The position numbers and the translations under genes are program-made. The notes beneath the pieces are model-generated. The model was not told where the DNA came from. It made no database searches and worked only from the letters and a program-made list of their open reading frames with translations. A DNA stretch of 64,000 nt from Candidatus Leptovillus gracilis (lineage in GTDB: Bacteria; Chloroflexota; Anaerolineae; Promineifilales; Promineifilaceae): assembly GCA_016716065.1 (NCBI GenBank), contig JADJXA010000006.1, forward strand, positions 186,001-250,000, written 5' to 3'. How positions within the stretch are numbered: position 1 is the stretch's first letter; the number at the start of each line of letters is the position of its first letter. This document shows positions 33,753 through 42,541 of this stretch, one piece after another.

Positions 33753-35165
33753 ATGGCCGAAAGCGTGAGTGAGGAACTAACCGAACGGCAGCAAATGCTG
33801 CTGCGCGAACTGCCCGGCATAGACCGCCTGCTGCGCCTGCCGGTGACGATTGACCTGATGGCCGACTACGGCCGTTCTCTCACCCTGGAAGCCCTACGCG
33901 CCACCATAGACAAACAGCGCACGGCCGTTCTCGCCGGCGCCGCTTATATGCCCATGACCGCCCTGCTGGTACAAGAAGCCCGTGAATGGCTGGAGGCATG
34001 GTTCACCCCTACCCTGCGCCCGGTCATCAACGCCACCGGCGTGATTGTCCACACCAATTTGGGGCGCGCGCCCCTCAGCGAGGCGGCCTTGGCGGCGGTC
34101 ACGGCCGTTAGCCGGGGCTACGCCACGCTGGAATATGATCTGGAGACAGGGCAGCGCGGCTCGCGCGCTGTTCACGCCGGGCAGCTTCTCACCCGCCTCA
34201 CCGGCGCAGCGGCGGCCACTGTGGTCAACAATGCCGCCGCCGCCGTGCTGCTCATGCTCAGCGCCCTCTGCCAGGGGCGCGAGGTCATCATCAGCCGGGG
34301 GCAGTTGGTGGAAATCGGCGGCGGCTTCCGCGTGCCGGACGTAATGGTGCAATCGGGCGCCAAACTGGTGGAAGTGGGCACCACCAATCGCACCCACCTG
34401 GGCGACTACCAGGCGGCCATCGGCGAAAATACCGCTGCGGTGATGGTCGCTCATCATTCCAACTTCAAAATCATCGGCTTCACCGCCGAGCCATCGCTGG
34501 CCGAACTGGCCGAACTGGCCCACGCCCACCACCTGCCCCTGCTGTACGACCAGGGCAGTGGGGCGCTGTTGGACACGGCCGTTTATGGCCTGGAACCGGG
34601 ACCCACAGTCAGCCAGGCGCTGGCCGCCGGCTGCGACGTGGTGGCGTTTAGCGGCGATAAGCTGTTGGGCGGGCCGCAGGCGGGCATTTTATGCGGCCGG
34701 GCCGATTTGCTGGCACTCATCATGCGCCACCCATTGGCGCGGGCTGTGCGCGCCGACAAACTGGCGCTGGCCGCCCTGACGGCCACACTGACCCATTACC
34801 TAAAGGAAGAAGCGGAAACGGCCGTGCCCATCTGGCAAATGATCGCCCGCACAGTGGATGAACTTGGCGACACGGCCGACACCTGGGCGGCCCAATTGCA
34901 AGAGCAAGGCATCGCCGCCCAGGTAATAGATGGTCATTCCACCGTTGGCGGCGGCAGTTTGCCCGGCGCCATGCTGCCCACCCGGCTGGTCGCCCTCGCC
35001 ACCGCCAACCCGGACGATTTGGCCGCTGCCCTGCGCACCGCCACACCCCCCCTGATCGGACGGATTCAAGACGGCCGTTTCCTGCTCGACCCGCGCACCG
35101 TGCTGCCAGACCAGGCCACTGCCCTCATCCGCCTGCTAATAAAAACAATGAACAGTGAGCAATAA
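33753..35165 (+). CDS. selA: L-seryl-tRNA(Sec) selenium transferase
   Basis: SelA converts Ser-tRNA(Sec) to Sec-tRNA(Sec) using selenophosphate and PLP. From ATG 33753 the protein has 470 residues, the usual length. An N-terminal domain (LPGIDRLLR) precedes the PLP fold with INATGVIVHTNLGRAPL, NNAAAAVLLML, REVIISRGQLVEIGGGFRVP and VEVGTTNRTH. The PLP lysine is in FSGDKLLGGPQAG (Lys303). All expected blocks are intact. GTG 33726 is a possible earlier start but adds no conserved sequence. selB, selD and tRNA-Sec are not in the window, so selenocysteine use must be confirmed elsewhere. The gene is followed by a repeat tract and tsaD. Confidence 0.93.
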   Translation: MAESVSEELTERQQMLLRELPGIDRLLRLPVTIDLMADYGRSLTLEALRATIDKQRTAVLAGAAYMPMTALLVQEAREWLEAWFTPTLRPVINATGVIVHTNLGRAPLSEAALAAVTAVSRGYATLEYDLETGQRGSRAVHAGQLLTRLTGAAAATVVNNAAAAVLLMLSALCQGREVIISRGQLVEIGGGFRVPDVMVQSGAKLVEVGTTNRTHLGDYQAAIGENTAAVMVAHHSNFKIIGFTAEPSLAELAELAHAHHLPLLYDQGSGALLDTAVYGLEPGPTVSQALAAGCDVVAFSGDKLLGGPQAGILCGRADLLALIMRHPLARAVRADKLALAALTATLTHYLKEEAETAVPIWQMIARTVDELGDTADTWAAQLQEQGIAAQVIDGHSTVGGGSLPGAMLPTRLVALATANPDDLAAALRTATPPLIGRIQDGRFLLDPRTVLPDQATALIRLLIKTMNSEQ

Positions 35166-35212
35166 ACAACAAACCAACTAACAACTAACAACTAACAACT
35201 ACCAACTAACCC
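35155..35212. repeat. Heptamer repeat tract (AACAACT type)
   Basis: CTAACAACTAACAACTAACA shows a 7-bp period. The tract overlaps the end of selA and runs up to the ATG of tsaD, replacing any Shine-Dalgarno sequence. A similar tract is at 53413-53452. Confidence 0.75.
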
Positions 35213-36214
35213 ATGACCCAAACAACTCGAATCCTTGCCATTGAAACCTCCTGCGATGAAACGGCGGCGGCCGTCATCGAAAATGGGACGACCATTCTCA
35301 GCAACGTCATTGCCAGCCAGGTGGATTTGCACGCCCAATACGGCGGCGTTTTCCCGGAAGTGGCCTCGCGGCGGCACATCGAAGTTATTTACCCGGTGGT
35401 GACGCAGGCCATGAACGAAGCCCACCTGGGCTTTGACGACCTGGACTGCATCGCCGTCACCCAGGGGCCGGGATTGGTTGGTTCGCTGCTGGTGGGCGTG
35501 AATTTTGCCAAAGGCATTGCCCTGGCCCGCGGCAAACCCTTGTTAGGCATCAACCACATCGAAGGACACATTTACTCCTTATGGCTGGCGCGCCCGGCAG
35601 CGGAAATTGCCTTTCCCGTGCTGACGCTGGTGGTAAGCGGCGGCCACACAGAACTATATTTAATGAGCGATCACGGCCGTTACCAACACCTAGGTGGCAC
35701 GCTCGACGACGCCGCCGGGGAAGCGTTCGACAAAGTAGGGCGCATCTTGGGGCTGCCCTTTCCCGGCGGACCGGCCATAGACCATGCAGCCAAGACGGGC
35801 AACCCCAACGCCTTCCAGTTCCCCCGCGCCATTATGGAAGATGGCTTTAACTTTAGTTTTAGCGGGCTGAAAACGGCCGTACTGCGTGAAACACAAAAAT
35901 ACAAAGGCGCATTGCCCGTCAACGACCTGGCCGCCAGCTTCCAGGCCGCGGTGGTAGACGCATTGGTCATCAAAACAGGACGGGCAGCGGCAGCGCATGG
36001 CGTGACGGCCGTCCATATGGCCGGCGGTGTTTCGGCCAACAGCGCCCTTCGCCAGGCAATGCGCCAACAATTGAATGTGCCCGTATGGTACCCTGCTCCT
36101 ATACTCTGTACGGATAATGCCGCTATGATCGGGGCTGCCGCCCATTGGCATTTTATGAACGGCCGTCGGGGCAACCTCGACCTGGATGTGATCCCTGGAT
36201 GGCAGCTTGCTTAA
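35213..36214 (+). CDS. tsaD: tRNA N6-adenosine threonylcarbamoyltransferase TsaD
   Basis: TsaD transfers the threonylcarbamoyl group to A37 of ANN-decoding tRNAs, working with TsaB and TsaE. The 333-residue protein has the ASKHA fold motifs ILAIETSCDETAAAV, the metal-binding HIEGHIYS (about residues 110-117), VVSGGHTELY, DDAAGEAFDKVGRILGLPFPGGP and MAGGVSANSALR, and the end TDNAAMIGAAAH. Everything expected is present. The leader is a repeat tract without a Shine-Dalgarno sequence. No tsaB or tsaE lies nearby. Confidence 0.96.
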   Translation: MTQTTRILAIETSCDETAAAVIENGTTILSNVIASQVDLHAQYGGVFPEVASRRHIEVIYPVVTQAMNEAHLGFDDLDCIAVTQGPGLVGSLLVGVNFAKGIALARGKPLLGINHIEGHIYSLWLARPAAEIAFPVLTLVVSGGHTELYLMSDHGRYQHLGGTLDDAAGEAFDKVGRILGLPFPGGPAIDHAAKTGNPNAFQFPRAIMEDGFNFSFSGLKTAVLRETQKYKGALPVNDLAASFQAAVVDALVIKTGRAAAAHGVTAVHMAGGVSANSALRQAMRQQLNVPVWYPAPILCTDNAAMIGAAAHWHFMNGRRGNLDLDVIPGWQLA

Positions 36215-36366
36215 AGAGACAAATCGCTCCTATTTTGGCATTGCTGCGCCGTTATCGCCGTGGGCAGCAGGGGCGCGCCTAAAATTCATAGTAGGCGGGT
36301 CACAGATATGGCGTATAATTAATCTGTAAGCAACTTCGGTTGACTCCCTCCGGCGAAAATATAGTT

Positions 36367-38493
36367 ATGGACATCTCCAACGCACACCTCCTTGATGACG
36401 ACGTAACAAGTGGACGCTTGCAGGCGCTGTACGACGTCAGCCACATCCTTACCCAGGTTGAAGCAGACGGCCGTAACCTCAGCGCCCTCTTACCCCGTGT
36501 TTTCCTCATTGTCGTCAAACAACTAGACGCCGTAGATGGCAGCATCATCCTGGTGAACGAACATTACCAGGTGGAACACATCTGGCCGGCCGGAGAAGAC
36601 CCCCAGGAACACAATACCGACCTCTTCTTCAAGAACATTTTAGAGGAAGGCGTCGCCGGTCTGGTCGTCCGCTCTTGCCAGCCGGTCATCATCAACAACA
36701 GCCAGACCGATCCCCGCTGGCTGCCGCGCCATGACGACCACTTCACCGCGCGTGAACCCTGGTCTGTTCTATGCACCCCGTTTGCCATGGGCGACCGGGC
36801 CATTGGCGCGGCCACCATCCGCAAACCGGGCATCGGGCAATTTGATCAGCGCGACCTGGATTTATTGATGGCTGTGTCCAACCAGGCCACCAACACCATC
36901 GAAAATGCCCGTCTGTTAGAAGAATCGCGCCGCCAGTTACGCATCTCCAGTCTGCTCAATGAAGCCAGCCGGGCCATTAACTCCACCCTGGACATCAACG
37001 AAGTGATGCAGTTGATGTTGGCGCAAATGAACGATCTGCTGCACGCCGAAGCCATCTCCATCGCTCTGGTAGACAAACAAAGCAACGAACTGGTGTATCA
37101 AGTCGCTGAAGGCATTGGCAGCGAAAGCATTGTTGGCCTGCGCCTGCCGTCTAACCAGGGGCTTTCCGGTTGGGTGATGGAACATGGCGAACCGGCCCAC
37201 GTGCCGGATACCAGCCAGGATTTGCGCTTCAAGCGCATGGGGGATGAACGCACCGGCTACGAAACCCGCGCCATGATTTGCGCCCCCATGGCGTACAAAG
37301 GGGAAGTCTTGGGCACAATCCAGGCCATCAACCCCTTAGACGGCGTTTTTACCAATCAGGACCTGGACCTGTTGGTGAATCTGGCGAATGTCGCCAGCAG
37401 CGCCATCGCCAACGCCCAACAGTTTGCCCTGACACAAGCCGCCGAGTCCCGCTATACCAGCCTTTTTCAGGACAGCATAGACCCGATTATTCTGGCCGAC
37501 CTTTCGGGGAAGATTGTTGAAGCCAACCGCCGCGCCTTTGCCTTTACGGGCTATTCGCGCCAGGAATTGTTGGGCAGCAAAATTAGCGACTTGCACGCGC
37601 CAGAGGCCAAACTGCCCAATGTGCGCCGAATGCAGCCCAACTCGGTGCGGGTATTAAACAGCCAGATTGTCACCAAGAACGGCCGTCGCATTCATGTCGA
37701 AGTCTACGCCAAACGCACCTCCTATGGTGAAACCGAATTCATCCAGTGGATCCACCACGACATCTCCAAGCAGATCGAACTGGAGGAAATGCGCAAAGAC
37801 CTTCAAGCCATGCTGTTCCACGACCTGCAAAGCCCGCTGGGCAATGTCATCTCCAGCCTGGAGCTGCTCACTTACGAGCTGCCAGACGACAGCAATCCCA
37901 TCCTCATTGAGATGGTAGACATTGCCATGCGCAGCAGCAGCCGCCTGCAAACCCTCATCCGCTCCCTGCTAGACATCAACCAACTCGAAGCCGGGCATCC
38001 CATCACCGAACAAAGCCAGGTAGACCTGTCTAAACTCATCGAAGATGTGTGGGACACCGTTAAGCCAAGCTATGAGCGGCGCGAAGTAGGGCTGCGTCTG
38101 CAAATTGCCGATCAACTGCCTCCGGCGCACGTTCAAGAAGATATGATCCGGCGGGTACTGATCAACTTGCTAGACAATGCCATCAAATACAGCCCGGACA
38201 GCCAGCAAATCACCTTTGGCGCTGCGGTCTATGATGAACAGTTTCTGCTCATCACGGTCAGCGACCAGGGAGAAGGCATTCCCGAAGGTCTGCGCGACAC
38301 CATCTTCGAGAAATTCCGGCGTATCAAAACCGACACTTACTCCAAAGGGTTGGGCTTAGGGCTGGCTTTTTGTCGTCTGGCGGTAGAAGGGCATGGTGGC
38401 ATAATCTGGGTGGATGACGCCCCCGCCGGTGGTGCGCGCTTCAACTTCACACTGCCAATCTGGACAGAAGACAAACGACGTAATGAGCGCTAG
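36367..38493 (+). CDS. Soluble sensor histidine kinase (GAF-GAF-PAS-HisKA-HATPase)
   Basis: From ATG 36367 the protein has 708 residues; a TTG at 36340 is the alternative. There is no membrane helix. Two GAF domains occupy about 20-185 and 200-355, a PAS domain about 365-475 (FQDSIDPIILADLSGKIVEA), the HisKA dimerisation domain about 475-545 with phospho-acceptor His485 (MLFHDLQSPLGN), and the ATPase about 585-705 (NLLDNAIKYSP, VSDQGEGIP, GLGLGLAFCRLAVEGHGG). No response regulator is adjacent, so the partner is unknown. A TATAAT box lies at 36314-36319 but lacks a good -35 box. The stop overlaps the alaX start by 11 bp, so the two are probably co-expressed. Confidence 0.9.
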   Translation: MDISNAHLLDDDVTSGRLQALYDVSHILTQVEADGRNLSALLPRVFLIVVKQLDAVDGSIILVNEHYQVEHIWPAGEDPQEHNTDLFFKNILEEGVAGLVVRSCQPVIINNSQTDPRWLPRHDDHFTAREPWSVLCTPFAMGDRAIGAATIRKPGIGQFDQRDLDLLMAVSNQATNTIENARLLEESRRQLRISSLLNEASRAINSTLDINEVMQLMLAQMNDLLHAEAISIALVDKQSNELVYQVAEGIGSESIVGLRLPSNQGLSGWVMEHGEPAHVPDTSQDLRFKRMGDERTGYETRAMICAPMAYKGEVLGTIQAINPLDGVFTNQDLDLLVNLANVASSAIANAQQFALTQAAESRYTSLFQDSIDPIILADLSGKIVEANRRAFAFTGYSRQELLGSKISDLHAPEAKLPNVRRMQPNSVRVLNSQIVTKNGRRIHVEVYAKRTSYGETEFIQWIHHDISKQIELEEMRKDLQAMLFHDLQSPLGNVISSLELLTYELPDDSNPILIEMVDIAMRSSSRLQTLIRSLLDINQLEAGHPITEQSQVDLSKLIEDVWDTVKPSYERREVGLRLQIADQLPPAHVQEDMIRRVLINLLDNAIKYSPDSQQITFGAAVYDEQFLLITVSDQGEGIPEGLRDTIFEKFRRIKTDTYSKGLGLGLAFCRLAVEGHGGIIWVDDAPAGGARFNFTLPIWTEDKRRNER

Positions 38494-39739
38494 ACGTTAT
38501 TACCAGGACGCATATACCACCACTTTCACCAGCAGCATCGTCGAAAAACAAATAGAGGGGGATCGGGTTGCGCTTATCCTGGAGCAGACCTATTTTTATC
38601 CCGCTTCAGGCGGACAGCCGGCCGACAGGGGCATTGTGAATGGCGTTCCTGTTCTAGATGTGTCTGTTCGTGAAGCGGATGGGGCGGTGCTGCACTGGCT
38701 GGCGGTCGAATGGGCAGGGGCGATGGTGGAGGATACGGCCGTTACCGCCACCGTTGATTGGGACCGCCGCTTCGACCACATGCAGCAGCACACCGGCCAG
38801 CACATTCTCTCCCAGGCTTTCATCCGCGTGGCCGATGCTGAAACGGTTGGGTTTCACCTCAGCGACAACAGCCTGACCATAGACCTGGATACGCCAGACC
38901 TCACCCGCGCCCAATTGGCAGCCGCCGAGCAGTTAGCCAACCACATCATCTGGGAGAATCGGCCAATACAGGTACGGTTTGTCAGTCGGCAGGCAGCGCA
39001 AACACTGCCCATCCGCAAAATCCCAGACGCCAACGGCGAGGAGCTGCGCCTGATAGAAATTGAAAATTTTGACCTGACGGCCTGCGGCGGAACCCACGTG
39101 GCGCAAACCGGCAGCGTAGGGCTGATCAAACTGCTCAAAGCTGATAAACGGGGTGAAAAGGCGCGGATTGAATTTGTCTGCGGCCGGCGCGCCTGGCAAG
39201 ATTATGGACAAAAGCATCATCTGGTGGCCGCCCTGATGGCCGAGTTCACCACCGGCGCACCTCAATTGCTAGATGCCATTCGTCATCTGCGCGAAGAGAC
39301 CAAAGAGACGCAGCGGCTTCTGAAAAAAGAGCAGCTAGAGCGCCAACGGCTGGCAGCCGAACATCTGCTGCTCACCGGCAGCAGGGTAGGCCGTTTCACG
39401 GTAATCACGCATGTGGTCGAACCGCAGACGGGGACCAACCTGAAGGCATTGGCCTTGCAGTTAACGCAGCACGCCGGGGTGATTGTTTTGTTGGGTATGG
39501 CCGGGGCCAAAGCGCAGTTATTGTTTGCCTGCGCAGCGGATGCGCGGGATGGGATGCAGCAGTTGGATATGCGGGCGCTTTTAGCTATGGCTTTTGGTTT
39601 GCTGGGAAACGGAGGTGGTGGCGGCAGCCCAACCTTTGCCCAGGGCGGCGGCCCGTCGGCGGATGAAGAGGCCATACGTGGCGCCTTGGCGGCGGCGCAA
39701 ACGGCCGTTACCCAACTCTTACGCGGCGGTGTTCAGTAG
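38483..39739 (+). CDS. AlaX-type alanyl-tRNA editing protein with DHHA1 domain
   Basis: The 418-residue protein should hydrolyse Ser- or Gly-mischarged tRNA(Ala) in trans. The N terminus has the AlaX second-base region (YFYPASGGQPADRG). The zinc ligands are in HTGQH (residues 103-107) and CGGTH (201-205), as in the editing domain of AlaRS. A coiled-coil-like segment (about 275-300, HLREETKETQRLLKKEQLERQR) leads to a C-terminal DHHA1-like domain with GLLGNGGGGGSPTFAQGG. This is the long AlaX-L form. The start ATG 38483 lies inside the end of the histidine kinase gene. Function is well supported; tRNA specificity is not shown by sequence. Confidence 0.92.
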   Translation: MSARRYYQDAYTTTFTSSIVEKQIEGDRVALILEQTYFYPASGGQPADRGIVNGVPVLDVSVREADGAVLHWLAVEWAGAMVEDTAVTATVDWDRRFDHMQQHTGQHILSQAFIRVADAETVGFHLSDNSLTIDLDTPDLTRAQLAAAEQLANHIIWENRPIQVRFVSRQAAQTLPIRKIPDANGEELRLIEIENFDLTACGGTHVAQTGSVGLIKLLKADKRGEKARIEFVCGRRAWQDYGQKHHLVAALMAEFTTGAPQLLDAIRHLREETKETQRLLKKEQLERQRLAAEHLLLTGSRVGRFTVITHVVEPQTGTNLKALALQLTQHAGVIVLLGMAGAKAQLLFACAADARDGMQQLDMRALLAMAFGLLGNGGGGGSPTFAQGGGPSADEEAIRGALAAAQTAVTQLLRGGVQ

Positions 39740-39772
39740 TCAGTGTTCGGTAACCAGTTTTCAGACTAGACA
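39731..39772. repeat. Short TTCAGT repeat tract
   Basis: GTTCAGTAGTCAGTGTTCGG and CAGTTTTCAG overlap the end of the AlaX gene and fill the 37-bp gap to the next start. Its AlaX-side bases supply the last codons (GGVQ and stop). Confidence 0.55.
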
Positions 39773-39778
39773 AACTTG

Positions 39779-40627
39779 ATGAAAGAAATTGCCAACAACG
39801 TCTTTGTGGAAACCAGTTACACCGGCGTCAACGTCGGCGCAGTTCTCACGCCGAAAGGGGGAATTGCCATAGACGCGCCAACGTTCCCACGCGACGCGCG
39901 CGATTGGGCCATGCGCCTGCACCGTCTGGACCAGTACCCACTGCAATTTATCATCCTCACCGATTACAACGGTGACCGCGTCCTGAATACCCGCTGGCTC
40001 AACGCCCCGGCCATTGTCCACGAGCAAACGGCCGTGCGGCTGAATAACTACGACAAGCGCTACCCGCTTATGTTCAGCGAAAGCCTGGGCGCCCGCTACC
40101 CGGATCGCAGCCGCGAGTTAAGCGCGGTCAGCGTCGAACGGCCGTCGTTCAGCTTTGCCGAAACGCTGCGCCTTTATAAAGGCGGCCGCGAAATCTGCCT
40201 GATAGCCGCGTCAGGCCCTACCACCGGCAATATTTGGGTCTATGTGCCCGATACGGCCGTGTTGTTCACCGGCGATACCCTGGTCGTCAACACCCACCCC
40301 ATGCTCAGCGAGGGCAGCTGCCGCCAATGGCTGGAATCGCTGGACAAACTGGCCCAGTGGCCCCAACCCATCCAGACCATTGTGCCCGGTCGCGGCCCCA
40401 TTTGCGACCAACAGGCCATTCAACCGGCGCGCCACTTTCTCAGCCAGATGCGGTCATACGCCCGGCAGCATTGGCAAGCCCAGCAAGCGCACGAAGAGCT
40501 GTACCACTGCGTACCAGAATTAATGAATCTGTTCCCGCTGAACGACCTGCCGGCCGATTGGGTAAAACGGCACATCAAACAAAGTTTGGAACGCGCCTAT
40601 GATGAGATAAAATTGGAAGAATCGTAG
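39779..40627 (+). CDS. Metallo-beta-lactamase-fold protein lacking the zinc motif
   Basis: The 282-residue protein has an MBL fold: N-terminal strands VFVETSYTGVNVGAVLTPKGGIAIDAP, a VPDTAVLFTGDTLV segment and a late VPGRGP. The usual zinc motif THxHxDH after the first strands is replaced by LTDYNGDRV (about residues 60-68), and the usual GHTpG histidine is replaced in SGPTTGNIWVY. So at least four metal ligands are missing, and hydrolase activity is unlikely. It could bind a ligand or partner. The start is taken as ATG 39779; TTG 39776 is next to it. It is followed by a hairpin terminator and then a Crp/Fnr regulator gene on the same strand. Confidence 0.8.
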   Translation: MKEIANNVFVETSYTGVNVGAVLTPKGGIAIDAPTFPRDARDWAMRLHRLDQYPLQFIILTDYNGDRVLNTRWLNAPAIVHEQTAVRLNNYDKRYPLMFSESLGARYPDRSRELSAVSVERPSFSFAETLRLYKGGREICLIAASGPTTGNIWVYVPDTAVLFTGDTLVVNTHPMLSEGSCRQWLESLDKLAQWPQPIQTIVPGRGPICDQQAIQPARHFLSQMRSYARQHWQAQQAHEELYHCVPELMNLFPLNDLPADWVKRHIKQSLERAYDEIKLEES

Positions 40628-40636
40628 CAGCGTGTC

Positions 40637-40661
40637 GAACGATTTTCCAAATCGTTCTTTT
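40637..40661 (+). terminator. Hairpin GAACGATTT/AAATCGTTC with T-rich tail
   Basis: Nine-bp perfect arms flank TCC and are followed by TTTTA. It begins 9 bp after the stop of the MBL-fold gene. The same stem occurs at 5657-5679. Confidence 0.6.
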
Positions 40662-40744
40662 ACGTCTGATTCACAAGCAGACATCAACGCATTTTTTCGC
40701 CCGGAACGGGAAGTCTGGGTGAAGCATTGGAAGAGGGGAACATC

Positions 40745-41455
40745 ATGCAACCAAATCGTCATATGGACGAGGCCTTGAAACAGGTCCCGTTTTTTGCCAA
40801 GTTGAGCCAGGACGAGCTGGCAGAATTGTCGTCCCGGCTGGTAGCCCGGCGTTTCAGCGCCGGACAGATCATCTTTCACTATGGCGACCCTGGTGGGCTG
40901 CTGTATATCATTCAAAAAGGCAAAGTAAAAATAACCACTGCCACCCTGGAAGGGCAAGAAGCGCTGCTGGCGATTCTGGGCAAAGATGATTTTTTTGGCG
41001 AATTTGCCCTGCTAGACGAGTCCCCCCGCTCCGCTTCGGCCGAAGCCATTGAACCCACCGAAACCCTGACCCTGCACCGTGAAGATTTCATGCGCTTCCT
41101 GCGCAATAACCCGGATTTTGCCCTGCACGTCTTGCGCACCCTGACCCAGCGCGTGCGCAATCTCAACAACCAGATCACCGACATCTTCTTTTTAGATTTA
41201 CCGGCTCGTCTGGCGCGGGTGCTGCTGAATCTGGCCGAACAACATGGCCTGGACTCGGCCGATGGCCTGCGCATTGACCTTTCCCTGACCCAAACTGACC
41301 TGGCGGAAATGACCGGGGCCACCCGCGTCAGCATCAACAAAGCCCTGGGCCGCTTCCGCCGCGAAAAGTGGATTACCATCAAGGGCCGCCGCTTCACCAT
41401 TTTGGACCAAGATGCGATGCTGAATCTGATCCAGATTTCGGGGGGGACGGTTTGA
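40745..41455 (+). CDS. Crp/Fnr-family transcription regulator
   Basis: The start ATG 40745 follows a GAGGGG site and gives 236 residues. The N-terminal cyclic-nucleotide-binding fold (about 10-125) has FFAKLSQDELAEL, the GDPGGLLYIIQKGKVKI strand pair and DDFFGEFALLDESPRSASAEA, the region that contacts cAMP in CRP. After the dimer helix (LRNNPDFALHVLRTLTQRVR) comes a winged helix-turn-helix with LTQTDLAEMTGATRVSINKALGRFRRE. No cysteine cluster for an Fe-S centre is present, so it is not an oxygen-sensing Fnr. An effector such as cAMP is possible, and a class III cyclase occurs at 62 kb. Its targets are unknown. Confidence 0.92.
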   Translation: MQPNRHMDEALKQVPFFAKLSQDELAELSSRLVARRFSAGQIIFHYGDPGGLLYIIQKGKVKITTATLEGQEALLAILGKDDFFGEFALLDESPRSASAEAIEPTETLTLHREDFMRFLRNNPDFALHVLRTLTQRVRNLNNQITDIFFLDLPARLARVLLNLAEQHGLDSADGLRIDLSLTQTDLAEMTGATRVSINKALGRFRREKWITIKGRRFTILDQDAMLNLIQISGGTV

Positions 41456-41527
41456 GCAGTGTTCAGTGACCAGTGTTCAGTAACCAATGATCGGCGTGCA
41501 GCGCCGCCACCGAACACTGATCCCCAC
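41456..41527. repeat. TTCAGTG repeat tract with inverted ends
   Basis: CAGTGTTCAGTGACCAGTGT opens the tract and CGAACACTGATC closes it, so the outer parts can pair. It lies between the Crp/Fnr stop and the phosphoesterase start, with no ribosome binding site visible. Confidence 0.6.
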
Positions 41528-41530
41528 GCT

Positions 41531-42396
41531 ATGAAACTCTACGCCATCAGCGACCTGCATCTTTCGGCGGTAGAAAACAGACAAGCGCTGAACGCGCTGC
41601 CGCCTCATCCTGAGGATTGGTTGATCGTGGCCGGAGATGTGGCCAAAAATGTGTCCCGCTTTCGCGCCGCGTTTAAGCTGTTAGCCAATCGTTTCGCCAA
41701 AGTGTTTTGGACGCCTGGCAACCATGACCTGTGGACGGTGGAGACCAGCGGCAGCAATGCGCGGGGCATCTTTAAATATAACGAATTGGTTTCGGTTTGT
41801 CGCCAGTTGGGGGTGGTAACGCCGGAAGACCCTTATGTGGTCTGGCCGGGCAGCAGCCCGCCGCTGTTTATTGCGCCGATTTTTACGCTGTACGACTACA
41901 CCTTTAGCGCCAATGGGGTGACGCCGGAAACGGCCGTCTCCTGGGCCGCCGCTTCTGGTCTGGAATGCGCCGACGAGAATCTGCTTTACCCCGACCCCTT
42001 CCCCACGCGAGCCGCCTGGTGCGCCGCCCGCTGCCGCTACACCGAACGCCGCCTGGAAACAACGGCCGTACACGGCCAACTGCTCCTTGTCAACCACTTC
42101 CCCCTACGGCAAGAGCTGATCGAGCTGCCGCGCATCCCCGCTTTTCTATCTGGTGCGGCACGCGGCAGACGGAAGATTGGCACGTGCGTTTTCCGGTAAC
42201 GGCCGTTATCTACGGCCACCTGCACATGCGCGGCAGCCGCACCCTGGACGGCGTGCGCTTCGACGAAGTATCGTTGGGCTATCCCAGCCATTGGGACCAA
42301 GAATATGGCCTGGAAAGCTACCTGCGCCAGATTCTCCCGCCACCCTATCACAACGATTCGCCCGTCCAACTACCCCAAATGCACCAATTCGGCTAG
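41531..42396 (+). pseudogene. Metallophosphoesterase, frameshifted near 42136
   Basis: The gene begins MKLYAISDLHLS with calcineurin-type metal motifs DLHLS, VAGDVAKN and TPGNHDLW in the first 90 residues, then LLVNHFPL. After ELPRIP the frame goes wrong, but the next frame continues with RFSIWCGTRQTEDWH and the last motif VIYGHLHMRG, then FDEVSLGYP to a stop at 42396. Adding one C to the C4 run at 42136-42139 would join them into a complete protein of about 288 residues. All catalytic motifs are otherwise intact, so this is either a very recent mutation or a base-calling error in a homopolymer. The likely activity is hydrolysis of phosphodiester or phosphomonoester bonds; the substrate is unknown. 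Confidence 0.8.
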
Positions 42397-42541
42397 AATC
42401 CTCCCTTTGTTGGCAAAAGACCAGACAGGTCTCCGTCACCACCTGATCTCATGAAAAATTCAGCAAAAAGATAAGGCTTTTTTACAGCTTGTGTGTATAA
42501 CACTCTGAATCTATCAGCCTGAGACGACCAAGACTAAAACC

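Noticed and set aside
36314..36319. TATAAT box before the histidine kinase gene as a promoter.
   Set aside because: No acceptable -35 box lies 15-19 bp upstream, so it is not listed as a feature.
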